Positions 47,826 through 61,569 of a stretch of DNA of 64,000 nt are shown here, piece after piece. Source of the DNA: Lichenostomus cassidix (taxonomy: Eukaryota > Chordata > Aves > Passeriformes > Meliphagidae); assembly GCA_008360975.2 (NCBI GenBank), contig CM039184.1, positions 52,852,797 through 52,916,796 of the forward strand, written 5' to 3'. Position 1 is the stretch's first letter. Each line of letters opens with the position of its first letter. A program made the position numbers and the translations under genes. Below the pieces are notes generated by a model. It saw only the letters and a program-made list of their open reading frames with translations. It was not told the origin of the DNA and did no database searches.

Positions 47826-50800
47826 TTTGGTAAACTGTTACAACATTTTCAGCTGCATAATTATAAAAATAATATTAAGAGAGTCCATTGGTCATCACTA
47901 TCACATATAAACCCAAAACAAATCGAGGATCAATAAATACATCCAGCTGGCAAATCTCAGTGACAAATGTCCTTATAATTAGAACAGCAGCATCTGCTTT
48001 CCCCATCCTCCCCCACAGAAATCACTTCGATTTTGCCTGTTTAGATATTTACCATTTACACTGATGAGATGAATCTAAATTCCCAGGCAGAAGTCACTGC
48101 ACGTAGACATCAAGAATATTTTAACTCCTCTCAGTTTTTTCTTCTCTTTGGGATTAAATCAGAGTTCATACCTTTTGTGGTTTGATTAATTTGTGCCTAA
48201 TTACTTCTAGAAATATTTTGGCTTGACATTTTTCCTACTTGGGTTCTGTTAAAAGATCTTCAACAGCTGTTCCAGATCAGTGTAAGTATTGATTTCACAT
48301 CCATTTTATCATCAGAATTAATGAAGAGAAAGAAGCACCTGACTGACTGTGTAGTCCATGACAAGAGTTTCTCTCTGCTTAGTTTCTACATCAGTACTAC
48401 CTTCACAAAGACTTATCAGCAAACACTTTTTTCCATTCATACTGCACTAATCACACCCAAAAAATGCCAAGAAAATAAACAGCACTCTTATATGTGTCTT
48501 TTAATTGTGTATTTAAAATTGGTCTAGTGAAGAATCCAAATATTTTAAAGTGTCATTAGACTACAGATAACAGGACCCAAAAGACCATTAGTCCATCTGG
48601 TCAAACCAAGACAATAAGACTTTGTACTACAAGATTTGAAAACATCCTATAATGTCACAGCAAGAAGCGCTATGCAGTAATGAATTAATTTATTTATATT
48701 TGCCACAAGCAGCTTGTTCTCTCATTCTCTTCCCTGTAACCAAATTACATATGCAAAGTAGAATCTGGTAGGATTGTTTTTCCCTGCATAAATATATACA
48801 TGCTGCTGTGTGCTTCTTTTAGAGAAGTCAAGGTCAAAAAGTATAGTTTCCATTTGAAGCAGCAACTCCCACTGTGGTTCCTATAGGAGATAATTAAAAA
48901 ACCTCTGCTGAAATAGACCTTTCTTGCCTGAAGAGCCAAAGTGACAGTGTCTGAAGGCTTTCTCCTGAAATTTGTGCCTGGTGGAGTGCTGAATGGGCCC
49001 AGCCTTTAAACACGTTCAAGCTCTTAGGGGTTCAAATTTGGTCAAGGAAACTGAGAACAGTATCACTGAAGTGCTGCTTGCAAAAGACCACTGAAGCTGT
49101 CCAGTCCCGTCTCACCCTCCAAGCAGGATTATCAGCAGAATTGAACCAGATCATCAATAGAAAACCCCCCCAAAGATAGTCACCTGGCTGCGTGCTGCAC
49201 TGCATTCATGGGGAGAAGGGTAGGCTAACCTGACCCTCCCCACACAGAAATCATGGTCATTTCCCCCTGATACACCAGCTATACCTTCTGAGGAATGTTT
49301 GTTTCTCTCATTTTCTTAACTCCCTGCCTTAAAGTAGTTATAGATATCTACTAGATTACTCCCCAGTCTCTACATGACTCTTTACATCTACAAGCCCAGG
49401 TCCCTCAAAGGGCACATGTCCTGCACTCCATCTTGGTGGCCCGCTGACAGACTGTCAATAAAGAATTTATGTATTTACTTAAATGAAACATGGCTGTGTT
49501 CTGAGTTAAAACTTCCTAAGTCATTGGGATTTCTGTTTAAGCATGCTGTAATGTTGTAGACTCCAGAGCTGCATCATATGCTGGGCAGGACAGTACAGAG
49601 AATGAAGCCTTTCATTATTATGCAAGAACAGCACAGAGAATTCATCCTCCTCACAGAAAGTACTCTACTGCAGCTGAAACTACCTCAAAGCACAGTTCAG
49701 GTCTAAAATTGCCTGTATCTTCTTTACTTTCCATATAGCTGTGCTTTGGCCCCCATCCCTGGATCATTTTGATGGGAGTCCTATCACCTTACACAACTGA
49801 ACAATGCACTGCACCATGCATTTAATTGCTCATATCTTAGCTCAGCTCTTTCTAGGTATTGTCAGGTTGCATATCGTCACACTCAACTACACCATCCCAA
49901 TGGATTTTCATAATAACTCCAAGTCAACTTTCAGTAGGTCTGGAAGAGGATTGACCCTCTTGAGAGGATTGAGCCATATGAAAGACCAGTTAGCAGAAGC
50001 ATGTGGCTCTTGATACTGTTGTTTGTTTTGGACCAAACATTTCAATTCCAGGATTTACGACTAAAATGTAAAGTGAACACATCAGCAGAATAACCAGAGC
50101 CATAGTTTCACTATCGAACTGAAAGGCTAGAAATTAGAACATAGAATGTATTTTTAATATATAAACTAGTGTTTAGCTCAAAGCAAGAGCAGCAGTGTCT
50201 GGCCTGCAAAGTACCCCTCGAATACCACCTAATGCTTAGATCAACATAGGATCTACTTCTTACAGCTCTTGTGTCAGTCACTTCCTTTCCAGTCACTGGT
50301 CTAAAAATTGCCTTTTTATCCCTGAACATTTTGACTTCAGAAAACCACTTAAGTAGCTTTAGTTCACTGTGTCAGCTTCACTCTAGCCTGAGCTATATCA
50401 TATTTTCCTCAGTCAGACCTTTTTGATCCAATGCATCCAGTTCACTGGTTGTTTCGACATCTGCATTCAGAGAGCCATGCTATTCCAATATGGCAACAAA
50501 CAAAACAAAAAAACCCAAAAAACCAGAGACCCTGACAAATAACAAACTTCTAGAAACAGAGAGACTCTGCAACAAGATTTATGATAGACAACACATCTCA
50601 AAATTTCATGTTAAGTGTTGAAAGATGGAATCTATTTGTATGGTCCAATTTCTAGTTGCTATTCTGTAATTTTCCACATGCATGCAAACAAGTGAGAAAA
50701 AAATATTTTACTTTTCTCTCCCACAAGAAAAACATTTTAATCCTGGATCTGAAAATTTTCTGGCTGCCTTAAGGCAGTGATAAAAACCTAACACCTACCC

Positions 50801-51559
50801 TACCTGCCAATATCTGTGTGCAGATAACTCAGTTAGATTCACAAAGGTTTTGGCTTAGTTTTAATCTAGCAACTGTTTCTGAGGATTTCCATCACTTTTA
50901 CACAAATGCGAATGTTTTCCATGCATCATTGCATACCAGCAACATTTTCCAATGTCTTTCTTCAATAAATTTTTACAGGAGACCACAGCAGGAAATTCTG
51001 CATGCCCCATTGGGCTAGCAATCATTAAATATACAACATCCTAATGAAAGGCAGTTAAGACTACCAGCAAAGAACTTTTCACACATTGACAACCAGTTTC
51101 TCAGCTTTTGAAAGCCTCATAAAAAGGCTTCCAGCTGCCATATAGTATTTGCAACCAAACAAAAACTAATCCTTGGCAAATGTCTTTGCAAAAAATAGCT
51201 ACAGAGGATAATAAAGTGGTTAAAAATGGAGTCACACCAAGAGAAGAAACAAACACTAAAACCATATTTTTTAGCCTTCATTCCTATTTCAAATTGATAT
51301 GAGTCACTCTTCCACATCATTCTCCCACCTGTGCAAACTTGGAGGCAATATACCAATTTTCAGACCTTCAGCACAGACAAATATGATAACAACTGTACTG
51401 CATTCAGCCAAATTTCACACATCTCAGCTTTCAATAGTACAGAGCCCAAATTTAGTTCAGCCAAAGCCTAGTACAGACTGACACAGTAGCATTTTGACAT
51501 TCAACTACGTGTTTCATAAATTTATGATCAATTCTTGAGTAAATCTCATTTCAAAAACA
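47826..51559. other. Unique noncoding DNA
   Basis: No gene or clear repeat family recognised. Small reading frames have no domains. An AC/A-rich patch lies near 50495-50525. Confidence 0.5.
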
Positions 51560-52035
51560 AGACGAGGGAGTGCAAGTTCTCAAGGCTCTTGCCTTCCCTT
51601 TCCCCTTGGCTGCACAGGGAGCTGTGACAGCCCTCAGGGCTGCAGGACCATGATTATGGTCTGGACATCAGCCTGAGAGAGCAGAAGCCTTTTACAAGGG
51701 CTTGCATTTTACTGTTTCCCAGCTGCAGGAGCCTCTCAGCAAGGCACACAGCAGTGTTAAACCCCTGCAGCACAGCGACAGGAGGAGTGACACAGGGCGG
51801 CACCCAAAGCAGGAGCGCCAAGGGGCAGGCGAGGCCAGGGAAGTGGAATGGAGAGATTTGGGTTTGTTAAGGGCTGGGCATCAGCAGGGCAGCTGGGGCC
51901 ATGTTTGGCAATGCACCAAGGTACAAATCCAACCTGGCGAGAGCAACAAAGGGGTCAGATTGTCTGAATCAGCATCAAAGGCTTTATCACAGTCCCCCAT
52001 GAAATCCTACCCAAAAAGTATCTTGGCATTTGGGA
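51560..52035. other. GC-richer block ending in a CR1-like reverse-transcriptase fragment
   Basis: From about 51560 to 51960 the sequence is GC-richer, with more CpGs (for example GGGCGGCACC and AGGAGCGCCA near 51797-51820) than its flanks. I do not recognise that part. From about 51972 to 52015, AAGGCTTTATCACAGTCCCC followed by CATGAAATCCTACC resembles the CR1 block that encodes the reverse-transcriptase segment KAFDTVPHDIL, with Asp replaced by Ile at the fourth residue. The block may be a diverged 5' fragment of a CR1 or a composite of old repeats. Confidence 0.35.
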
Positions 52036-53212
52036 AGGAAACTTAAGGTGATACTTGTGGAAGAAGGCCTTGTGGCAGCTGGGCTATCATGCTGCACTCT
52101 GGGTAAAAATCCATCCTCCCAGCCAAAGCCTATTCTCCCAGACAGCACACTGCAACTTTCGCAAAGACAGCGGGTTTGTAGCTGTGTGATATGACTCAAT
52201 ACAGAGCCAAAGGCAATGGCACATATCTGACCTATTTTAAACCACAAAATTTTGAAACAACTTTCAGCAAGAAAATATGAGCTTCACTTTCAAGAGCAAG
52301 AAGGCCAAAGTAGTCCAATTATTTACCACCCAAGATGCAGAGGAGGAAAATAAGTCTCTTGCTTGCAGTGTTGTTGCAAATGTATCGAAATTATTTCCCT
52401 ATTCCTTTTAGCCTGCCCCCAAGAACTCCACATAAAAAACCTAACTAACAAAACAAAACAAAACCAAGGGGAAAAAAAAAAAAGGAAAAGAAAACTGACA
52501 AGTAGAGACTTGTTTTAAGCATTTTTTTCTTAAACTTTTTATGTTTTGCATTTTTAAGTATAGGGAACAACATTTTTATGTGGTGCATTTATAACTTGCT
52601 CTTAAAAAAAAAGTCAATGGCTACGTGTTTTTCCCTCTCTCTCTCTCTCTTTATGCAAGGAATTTGTGCAAGAATTACCTTTTTAGCATATCTGCTAAGC
52701 TTATTGGCCTGGTCATAAAAAAAAGGGCAAAACAAAAGCACAGATATCTGCCACTAGACCTACCTAAGGTAGCAAGAGCCAGCCAGGAGCCTGCCTCCAG
52801 TGACATCTATGAAGATGTCTTTTCAAAAAAAGGAAATGTTTGCTCCCTCTCATCACTGATTTTAATAAGATTCATTGGCTGAGACAGCTATTCATGCACA
52901 GCAGTTATGATCCCCTCAGACTTTCACTGACCTTCAGGGAATTATAAAAGAAGGAACCAATTTCCATTCCTGGAAAGGAGGAGGGAGAAAGGCAAGCCCC
53001 CTCTCACAGTGTAAAGGTAAATACTTCAACAGAAAGAGCTCTGATGTTATAAAAGAACTCCTAACAGCAGGAAAGAAGGCATCAAATCAACTGCTGTCAT
53101 TTTAAATATTTCCTACAAAGGAGGAAATATGCTTTAGTGCAATGAGATATCCAGCAGCGGATTTTTATGTAGCATGCTCAAGAATTAATCTCCATGTTCA
53201 ACCCTGCACTAC
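52036..53212. other. Unique noncoding DNA
   Basis: No gene recognised. A (CT)n run of about eight units lies at 52634-52650, and A-rich AAAAC-type simple sequence lies near 52450-52490. Confidence 0.5.
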
Positions 53213-53430
53213 TACAGCTGAGTCAGCACCATTCTTTTAAATGACCTGATTCTGCAATCGCATTATTAATATCATGAAAATTACTTTCCTCTTTGCTGTT
53301 TTGTGCTATCAATGGAAAGCCACAGAATCAAAATGCATTAGCTCTCACAGGTCTCCTCTAGGATTATTTGCATCAATACAAACTGAATTAATCATGCAGA
53401 CATTTGAATAATCACCAGTCGCGTGGTAGT
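53213..53430. promoter_or_regulatory. Candidate conserved noncoding element
   Basis: A repeat-free AT-rich block with an exact POU octamer ATTTGCAT (53366-53373), flanked by GGATT and CATCAATACA, and several TAAT cores (GCATTATTAATATCATG and GAATTAATCATGC). There is no open frame. Octamer and homeodomain cores in this density are typical of vertebrate developmental enhancers, but each is also common in AT-rich DNA, so confidence is low. Confidence 0.28.
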
Positions 53431-56400
53431 GCCAGAGCTGTGTCAGGAGCTGTGGTCCACTTCTGTAAAATGTTGCATTTTATTTGTGTTATTGTCATCT
53501 GAACCATGCATATTTTATCATTCTCTATCAGCATGATGTCTTGCAATCTACACTGTTACTCTTTTAAATCTTGGCATATTTTATATACACTGTCTGCTTT
53601 ATGTTCCCTAATGTTCAGTCCTAAATTTTTAATTGGCACACACTTAAATTTATGAATATGAAGAGGCGAATTCATTACAAGAAATACCAGCATAATGGAG
53701 ACCCCCTTTGTTTTGAAAGACATTGACTCAACCTTTGATTTGTAGTGTTTTGTATAATACTAGGTTTTAAGTGCAAAGAGGAGAGAAACTAGAGAACCAG
53801 AGGATTGCTCTGATGGTCAGTAAAGTTTAACTCTTATTTCTGAGCAGTGCTATAATTCAAGAAGACTGCCAATGTGAAGAGTGAAGTACTTTGGAAAAAA
53901 CCTCTCATGACAAAATTGACCAGTTCTAAACTTACTGAATTGGTAACCAGTGGATTCAAGACAATTTGTGAACCCTGTTTAGCAATCTAAATTCTAAAAA
54001 CTTCAGCATTTCTAGGAACATAATAGTAAGCATTTTAAATTCAAAAGAGTCTCAGATAGCCAGAGTCATAACTCTGATAAAAATGCTATAGGGTTTGTCA
54101 ATGTATTTAATCTGCAAAAAGAACTTAAACAGGTACTTCACGAAACAAAAGCAACCAGACTTCTCATAAGACAAAGAACATGCTAGGAACTTATCAAACA
54201 CTGTGATATAGCGCTGAAAGAAATTGCATCTCCCTCAAAAATAGTACATAAGTACATGTGAAAGAGATCCAACAGGCATGAGAGTGACAACAAGCAGTCT
54301 TACACTCACACACAAAAGCAGGAATCAAACAAATTACTTGTACGGAAAATTATCATAGAAATATACATTTAAGTCCCTTTCAAACATGGTTCATGCAGGT
54401 TTTAAACTATGAAAGAAAAATATCTTTATCAAAGGGAATTCAGAATAACCAAAGCACCACGTGTTTGCCACAGGCTCTGGAAGAAGGACAGCCACCATCT
54501 CATCCATCTCGCCCACCACTTTTCTGAGTCCCTCCAGCTTCCAGGCCCCTGTTGCAGCAGTATGGCAACATGAACATGATTTTCCAGAGACAAAATTTCA
54601 TTATACAAACACCCTCTAAGCAAAACTATGGAGACAGTATCACCATACCAGCAATAATAAAACTGGAACATCAAAAAGCAACAATGTACTAAAAAGCATC
54701 CAATCAAAGCACACATTGACTTTCAGTGGAGTAAATCTATTCATCTCTGCCTGAAAGGAGGCAAGACCTGTCATTTCTGAGGGTAAAGGCATTTCATGAA
54801 ACAGCCATTTTATTGAAACATTCAACTGGGCTATTTTTCATTAATTTTCTTTTGAAACATTTTTTTCTTTCTCCTATGTGGAAAACAATGCTTCACAGAA
54901 GTCCACATGGGGAAAAAAGCCCAAGTATTTAATCCTACCCTGTTACTGTACAGCTCCAGTTACCATAACAACTTGCTGTAGCTCTTCTCATAATAGGCTC
55001 AGGGTAGCTTGTCCATAAAACTATTTTGTGGCTGAAACTACAGCTAGAACACTCTTCTGCATCCATGCAGCCCTCTGTTGCCAAGAGTCAAATTTATTTC
55101 ATTTTAAGTGAAAACATAGTTCACAATATTTGCAGTTTTATGGCTAGAAAAGTCAGGCCATGGGAAAGATAGCAATCACATCACTTATCAATGTAGCACT
55201 GCGTTACTCACTAAAAAAAAAACAAAACACAACCTACTGCTGTTCATCAAATGCTTCAATATTCCACTATGCTTATAAAAGGAAATAAAGTATTTTAAAT
55301 ACATATGAATTTGTAGCTGTATTTTCAGTTATGTCACCAATTCATTTACAATAAATCTGTGGTTCTTTCATGTCTAAATTTGAAAATTAAATGTAATTTA
55401 AACCTGCACTATATATCAACTCTTTCTCAGGTATCTTTTATTTCTGTTCTTTGAGAAAGTACTACAGCTGTGGAAAACGTCTATGAAATCTGCTAATGCT
55501 GTGGTTAAAGTTGGAAATCTAGTACCAAATTTTCTTCCCCTCCATTTCACAATACAGATATTCTTTCATAACATTTATTGTTAATTATCAGCTTCCCTTT
55601 AGCACAATTTTGGTAAGAAGTGCTTGTACAAAAGCTAAGATGGAACTTGGTGTCAAAGTACTAGGTTGAAAGATCCTCAAAATATCTTTTAGCTGTTTTG
55701 AGCACTAATAATTCTTTAATGAAATTATGCTATCTATTCAAGATAATTATTCACAGTTCTGCAATGCAACAGAAAATATGTACGTCCAAACTGGTCTGCT
55801 GTTTGGTGTTCCCAGTTGAGTTCATTGGAACAAAGGTGTCAGGCAAAGGCAACTTTCAAAGGTTAGGTATCTTCTAGGCAACCTCTACTGTTGGGCAAGA
55901 TAAAAGACTAAATTTAAAGCTCCAGAATATTTTCTCTTGAGGGAGAGAATAAACCCTTTTCTCCACAGGACAAATTTAAATACAGACAGCTCCAAATTTT
56001 TCGCTCTGCAGAAAGCCTTAAAACCTCCTTTTAAGCAGGTCATAAACAGGAACTCATAGTTTTGTCCCTAGAGCCAATGCTCAAGATCCATCCACATCCC
56101 CAACAAAGTTTTACTCCTCTGGCTCAGGCTCTTGGAGCAGGCTGCTCTCTAATCCTGTATCTGGTTTTACTGCAGCAAGGCTAGCAAATCCTTACCAATA
56201 TCAGGAATCTGCCCATTAGATCCAAGACCCAGAGGCAAAGTAGACAAGGAGTGGTGCCCTCTCTAATTCTGCAGGATAACTTTCACAGGATCTGTGTGAA
56301 AGTCTCTGCCCTGATTGGTGCCTACTCCCTGTGTGAGGGAAATCTCTCAAAATGCGTGTGCAGGTGGGAACCAGGATGCAGGTGGGCAGTGGTCCTGACT

Positions 56401-58144
56401 TACAGATATGAAAAATCCTGAGTTCCACTAGTTTTCCCTGCAATTTTCTATACTCTTCATAAGATATTTTCTCTACATTGTCAACTCTTACAATAAAATT
56501 AGCATCCATTTGCCAGGTTTTTTTTTCTTTGATTCCTTTTTAAAGGCATCTCCTATTTTAAATCCTCCCCCTCTGAAGTTTATTTCTATCTAAATCATTT
56601 GTATCTACAAAATTCTTTGAGTTATTCAGATTTGAGGTGTGTTATTTTATGAAGTTTGAACTTTAAATCATTCCTAAATCAAAGCCAACAACATGGCATA
56701 TTTGGACTTAATTTGATGAGCCATGACCATTATTATCTAGTTGTTAGCAATCTCCTCTCAACTTTAAGTATTTTAGAAAGATCACTAAGGGAAAAATTCT
56801 GCAGCGTTTCAGTCAATGCATACAAGTCATTAGCTAACATAATGTCTAACTTTAACTATGGATAGAATTTTGCCTGTTTAATTAACAAGTGATGAAGGAG
56901 AGCCAGAATTTTTGCATGTAGGCATCCTAAGTGGCTCTAGTCTAATTGTTTAGTATTTCCTGAGCAGAAGTGGCAGGCTAGCAAACACAACTTTCCAGAT
57001 GTCAGCTCAACTATGGCATCAGCAAAGTCTCTACTACAAACTTACAAAGGACAGCGAAGTAGAATAAGCAGATCTTTATTTCAGACCCATTAAAATGCTG
57101 GAAATTGCATTGTCAATAAAACCAGTAAAATGGATATGAAAAGCAATTACTTCTAACTTTAAATAAAAGTGTACTTGAACCTTCCTTGGAAAAACAGCAG
57201 TATCAAATTCTTGGAAAAAAAAATATTGCAAGTTTCTCAATATGTATTGGTAAACGGCCTTCTGTGGAGGGAAATTCAAAGGGAAAAACAAAGAGAAGGT
57301 GATGAAATTACATAGTATAAACTGAAGGTTACCAGCACCTTACAATTATAGCTAACTCCATGGTCACGTTAACAGGTTTTTACTGTAAACAAACTAATGT
57401 CCTGTTTTTATTAAAAAGACAGATGTGTGATCTATTCAATCACTGGCCAATCCGTTTAGGAGAGGGAACAAATAAACATTCCTTTAGGAACACATTGCAA
57501 GAGCCAAAGCTGTTGTCCAAGACACTGCTTTGTAAAACACAGTCTGAGCACAACTTACAGGCAGGGTGAGAACGAACTTCACAGTAATTGTATGCAAATG
57601 CAGTATTTGGAGATATACATGGGAGCTGTGAGGTTCTGGCACAAGTAACAGTGGAAGCCCAAAAGAATTTTAGTTAGCAATAATCTTAGAAGGCCTGCTT
57701 AGAAGAAAATGCTTTCTGTTCAGTAAAGCTAGACTTTGATACATCTTCACACACCTGTCATACAGATGTAAAGGACAATGCCAGAGAAATGCTTGCCTCA
57801 TCTCGACCTTCCTCTGAAGAAGCCTCAGTGGGGGCAGTCACTCTAAAAAACAAGAATGCCAACACATTCACATCCTGAGATGCTCTAACAGCTATACATC
57901 TACAAAAAACATTGAGAACCAGGTGCGAAGCCCCATTCAGGTATACATGCAAAGTCTGCTCTACTGTCATAGCTTGAAAAATGAGTTTGGCCAAGTGAGC
58001 TTATCCTTACGCTCTTCTAAACACAGCCTTTTTGCTGTATCTCTTAACAAGCAGCTGGATGTTGCACCATTTCATAATACCCTTAGTATCACCACTTGCA
58101 AATTACTTCCAAGGAAATGAGTACTCAGGAATTTGTCGGAGAGC
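53431..58144. other. Unique noncoding DNA
   Basis: About 4.7 kb with no recognised gene or mobile element. Frames of 60-97 codons on both strands have no domains. Confidence 0.5.
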
Positions 58145-58345
58145 TGATTAGATGGTGAAATGAATCAGTGTTAGAACCGCAACAGACTTTGATCAGTTTA
58201 AAAATGGCTTGTTTGAATATCTGAAATCATTAGCGAGGTGCAAATGGGAGTGATTTAATATAGTGTTGAGAGCAATTAGATTGGAGTTCATTTTGTAGTG
58301 TCTATTGAGAACATTATTTTTATCTGGTTTAGAAACATTATAATA
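58145..58345. promoter_or_regulatory. Candidate conserved noncoding element
   Basis: A repeat-free block with closely spaced cores: TGATTAG, TGAATCAGTG, TTTGATCAG, ATCATTAGCGAGG (with a retained CpG), GTGATTTAAT and CAATTAGATTGG (58273-58284). No coding potential. The call rests on motif density only and the limits are approximate. Confidence 0.25.
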
Positions 58346-59639
58346 CTTGCATAATAGATGCGACACCCATTCTCCTTGAGCATTATTATAGATGTCTTTC
58401 CAGTAGTATTCATACATGTGAAAGTAGCAGTAAAAATAGTACTTGCTCTTGATCTTTTTCTGGGAGAAAGCTGAAGATTTTGGTGGATCAAATACTTATT
58501 CTGCCTTCCAAGCTCTTTAGACATTTATCCAAAGATCTACTAAAGCAGTCAATGCAGATGGAAATGAAACTTTAAGACCTAGATCTACAAGGTATTTATA
58601 TTGAATTGCTTTAGAAAAATCCAACTACACATATTTAATAGAATGTACCTTCCTTACAAAATGCCATTAATCTGGAAGCTATGCCTCCAGTTTCTCCCAA
58701 AATTTACAGCATTGTATTTAAAATAAAACCTAGTAAAATGAACAACCTCCAGAAAGATTCCGTTCAGAAAATATAATGCTCAAAGTCCCAGAGTTTTCCA
58801 TTATTTATCAAATTGATTTCATATTTTCTATGTGAAATTCTGTGGTTGTCTCTTCTTTTCAGCAGCTCTGCCTTTGTCTCCAATAACAGAAATTTAAAGC
58901 TCTTTCTTATATCATTTTGCAGTAAAAAACAGTTGGGAAATATAGCTGGTTTAACGGTAGCCTGTAGAAAAAAAAAATATATATACATTGACTGTAGTGG
59001 TCTGAAAATCAAGATATATAGCTCAAGAAGTGACCTACTGACAGAGAACAGGTTTTTCAAGGTATCATTTTTCCACATAGTTTTATGTCTGCTTGCATTA
59101 AAGTAGATCATATTAAGGGCCTGATCCAAACCAGAATCAAACTCAAGAGGTTATTAGTAAGCCTGGAAGTCTATAAACATGGAATAAAAAGTGCCATTTA
59201 GAAACCAGTAGTAGGACTGCCTCGATGTGATTTATGTGCAAAAGCAAAATTGGGCAGGAATGGCCTAGTAAATGGAGAGCTTTAGTTTTTTCCTAGTAGA
59301 TGTGTTCACTAAGAGTCATTTCTAACACACAAAACTTACTAGTAAATTGAACACTTCAGTATTTCTTTTTCCTCATAGTGCCTGCATGTGATGTATAGAA
59401 TTAATTTCATCATTATTTATATGCAAAAATTGGAGGCCTAAAATATGCTCATAAACACAAATTCTGTGACAGCAAAGGAAGCTACTTAGCCAAAATACCA
59501 ACTTTATATAGCCAACTTTTTCATTCCCATCTCTTAAGTCTCTTGTTTACTCAAGCATTGCTGAAATATTTGTGTCTGTTCCATTCCTAAATAAAAAGCT
59601 ACAGCTTCCTTCAGGGAAGCATCAGTACTTCATATCAGT
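58346..59639. other. Unique noncoding DNA
   Basis: No gene recognised. An A-run followed by (AT)n lies near 58969-58985. Confidence 0.5.
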
Positions 59640-60005
59640 GGCAGCAGCGTGTTCCACAGTGCCTCTGGATGGGGATTCATCCCAAATCAAAGGATAATTG
59701 CCTGTTTCTCAAAGTCTTATTCCAGGTTCCACAAGTTTTGGGTTTTCTAGGGCAGCATTGACATGGGAATCGGTTTTGGCACATTAATCTTCGCTATTTA
59801 ATGTCGCTCCTCATCTGCCAAATAATTTGTGCCTTTTACTGAAGCTAAATCCTTAGAACAAACATATTAACTATATACAGAATCAGTTTCAAATGAAATG
59901 ATGATTTCTGCCCCAATGCCAAGTTTTCACCCAGGAGCCTAATCTTTTGTTGCCAGGGAAATCAAAAACTTCTGTTCCCCTCTTTAGCACTCCACAGTAA
60001 TCAAA
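59640..60005. promoter_or_regulatory. Candidate conserved noncoding element with clustered CpGs
   Basis: In CpG-poor surroundings, three CpGs fall within about 35 bp (ATCGG, TTCGC and GTCGC, 59769-59806) around CACATTAATCTTCGC and ATTTAATGTCGC. TCAAAGGATAATTGCC near 59687 contains a TCF/LEF-like TCAAAGG. The tail TTTTGTTGCCAGGGAAATC lies near 59945. No frame is open. Retained CpGs inside AT-rich homeodomain-type sequence suggest selective constraint, which is inference. Confidence 0.32.
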
Positions 60006-61569
60006 CAATTACTTCTTACTCAAATGTGTCCTAAAAGTTCACCTTGCTGAAACATGGGAATGTGAGGGACTAAGTCCATGATCTTTCACTAAGCTTCATT
60101 CATCCTGCATTTTCAATCAGATATTTTACAGGAGCCACACAGCATAGCCTTTGTCATAAGTTTTATAACGCACAGAGTACACCAATATTCAGTATAAGAA
60201 ATGACAAAAGGTTAAGAAACAGAGTCAAGCTAATGAGAAAAGGGAGGTTGTTCCAGTATCACAGGAATTTCCAATATTTATTCTTATTTGTTTTCCCTCC
60301 TGCAGGCCATAATGACATGGAAGACAGCAAAGCAAGGCAATTCAGCTCATGAGTTACATCTAGTTCCCATGAGGAAGCTGATAAGAACACATGGAATCAT
60401 CCAAAATCATTTGAACTGCAAATTATTTTTCTGAAGCAAAATACTTCACTGTGTCTGTGCAAAACACAGAATTGTATACATTTTTTAAAAGTAACAAGAA
60501 TTACATTCTTCTTCTGCAAAATTCTAGTTTATCAGAAAATAATTAAACAAGCTCTCAATGCAATTTGTCCCCACTAGAGTTTCATTGTTTGGGGGAAGGA
60601 AGGGGTTGTGATATTATTTTATTGCAAAGTATCAGTCCTTCAAGAACATCAAGTCATTTAAAGCAGAACCATCAAAATAAATTTTTTTAAAAACAAATTT
60701 CTGCCCTTGTTGGAAGATACATAATTACATAAAACCCAACAACACTGAAAGCAAGATCATTACAGAGTTAAATAGAGAGAAGTTCCCAGAGGACCTTACT
60801 AGCAGATGTGGATGGTATATTACACCATTGTTATCACACAAAACAGTTCTCTTTGCTTGTAAATTAAGTTAATGTGTTAGTATTAATACTCAGGGATTTG
60901 AAAAATAAACCAGATTTCAATTACCATCACATTTCTACATATGGTGAGGATTGAGTCCCTTGTGTCAGGATGGATCTGGCAGAGTATTAGCTACTTAGAA
61001 GTGATTTCCCTGTTCATCTACCTCCACTGGTTGCAGGATAACAGCGTAAGAGCAAGGGAGAGAGGGGAGGATGACACGGGTGGCAGCAACACAAATTCTG
61101 ACTTGCCCCTCAATGGCCACCCATGTAAGCTCTCAACACTACTCATCCACTCACCCAACAGGGCTAAAGAAAAGCAAAATTAGGGCAGGCCTTAGAGCAG
61201 TCCATTCACAATATCCCTGGGACTGATCTGAACAGACAGTGCAGAGCCAAGGGCTGTGGCATGTGCACAAGTGGGGAGAAGCAACACCCAAGGGCCCCAA
61301 GTCTGACCCAGTCAAGAGAGAGCGAATAAAATCATTTCCTCACCTCCCCTGCTGCAGCCTCACAGCTCATTTGTGTTCTCCAGTTTGGCCCCTCCATGGG
61401 CCTTGCCAGAGGAATCTCTTTGCATTTGGGCAAGGACCCTGAGCCTTTTTATCTATCTCTCCCTGTACAGCTTCACGGAGAACGTCCCTGTGCCCGATCC
61501 AAGTGACACAAAGCAGGGCAGAAGATTCCTCAGTAGAACAAGGAGCCATCCTGCTACCTCTGCAGCAAG
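60006..61569. other. Unique noncoding DNA
   Basis: No gene recognised. The part from about 61190 to 61560 is somewhat GC-richer, and short opposing frames there have no domains. Confidence 0.5.

Noticed and set aside
47245..47833. Reading frames of 66-153 codons near 47.2-47.8 kb
   Set aside because: They lie in the CR1 copy. The plus-strand frames are antisense to the element, and the minus-strand one is a fragment of its broken ORF2/3' region.
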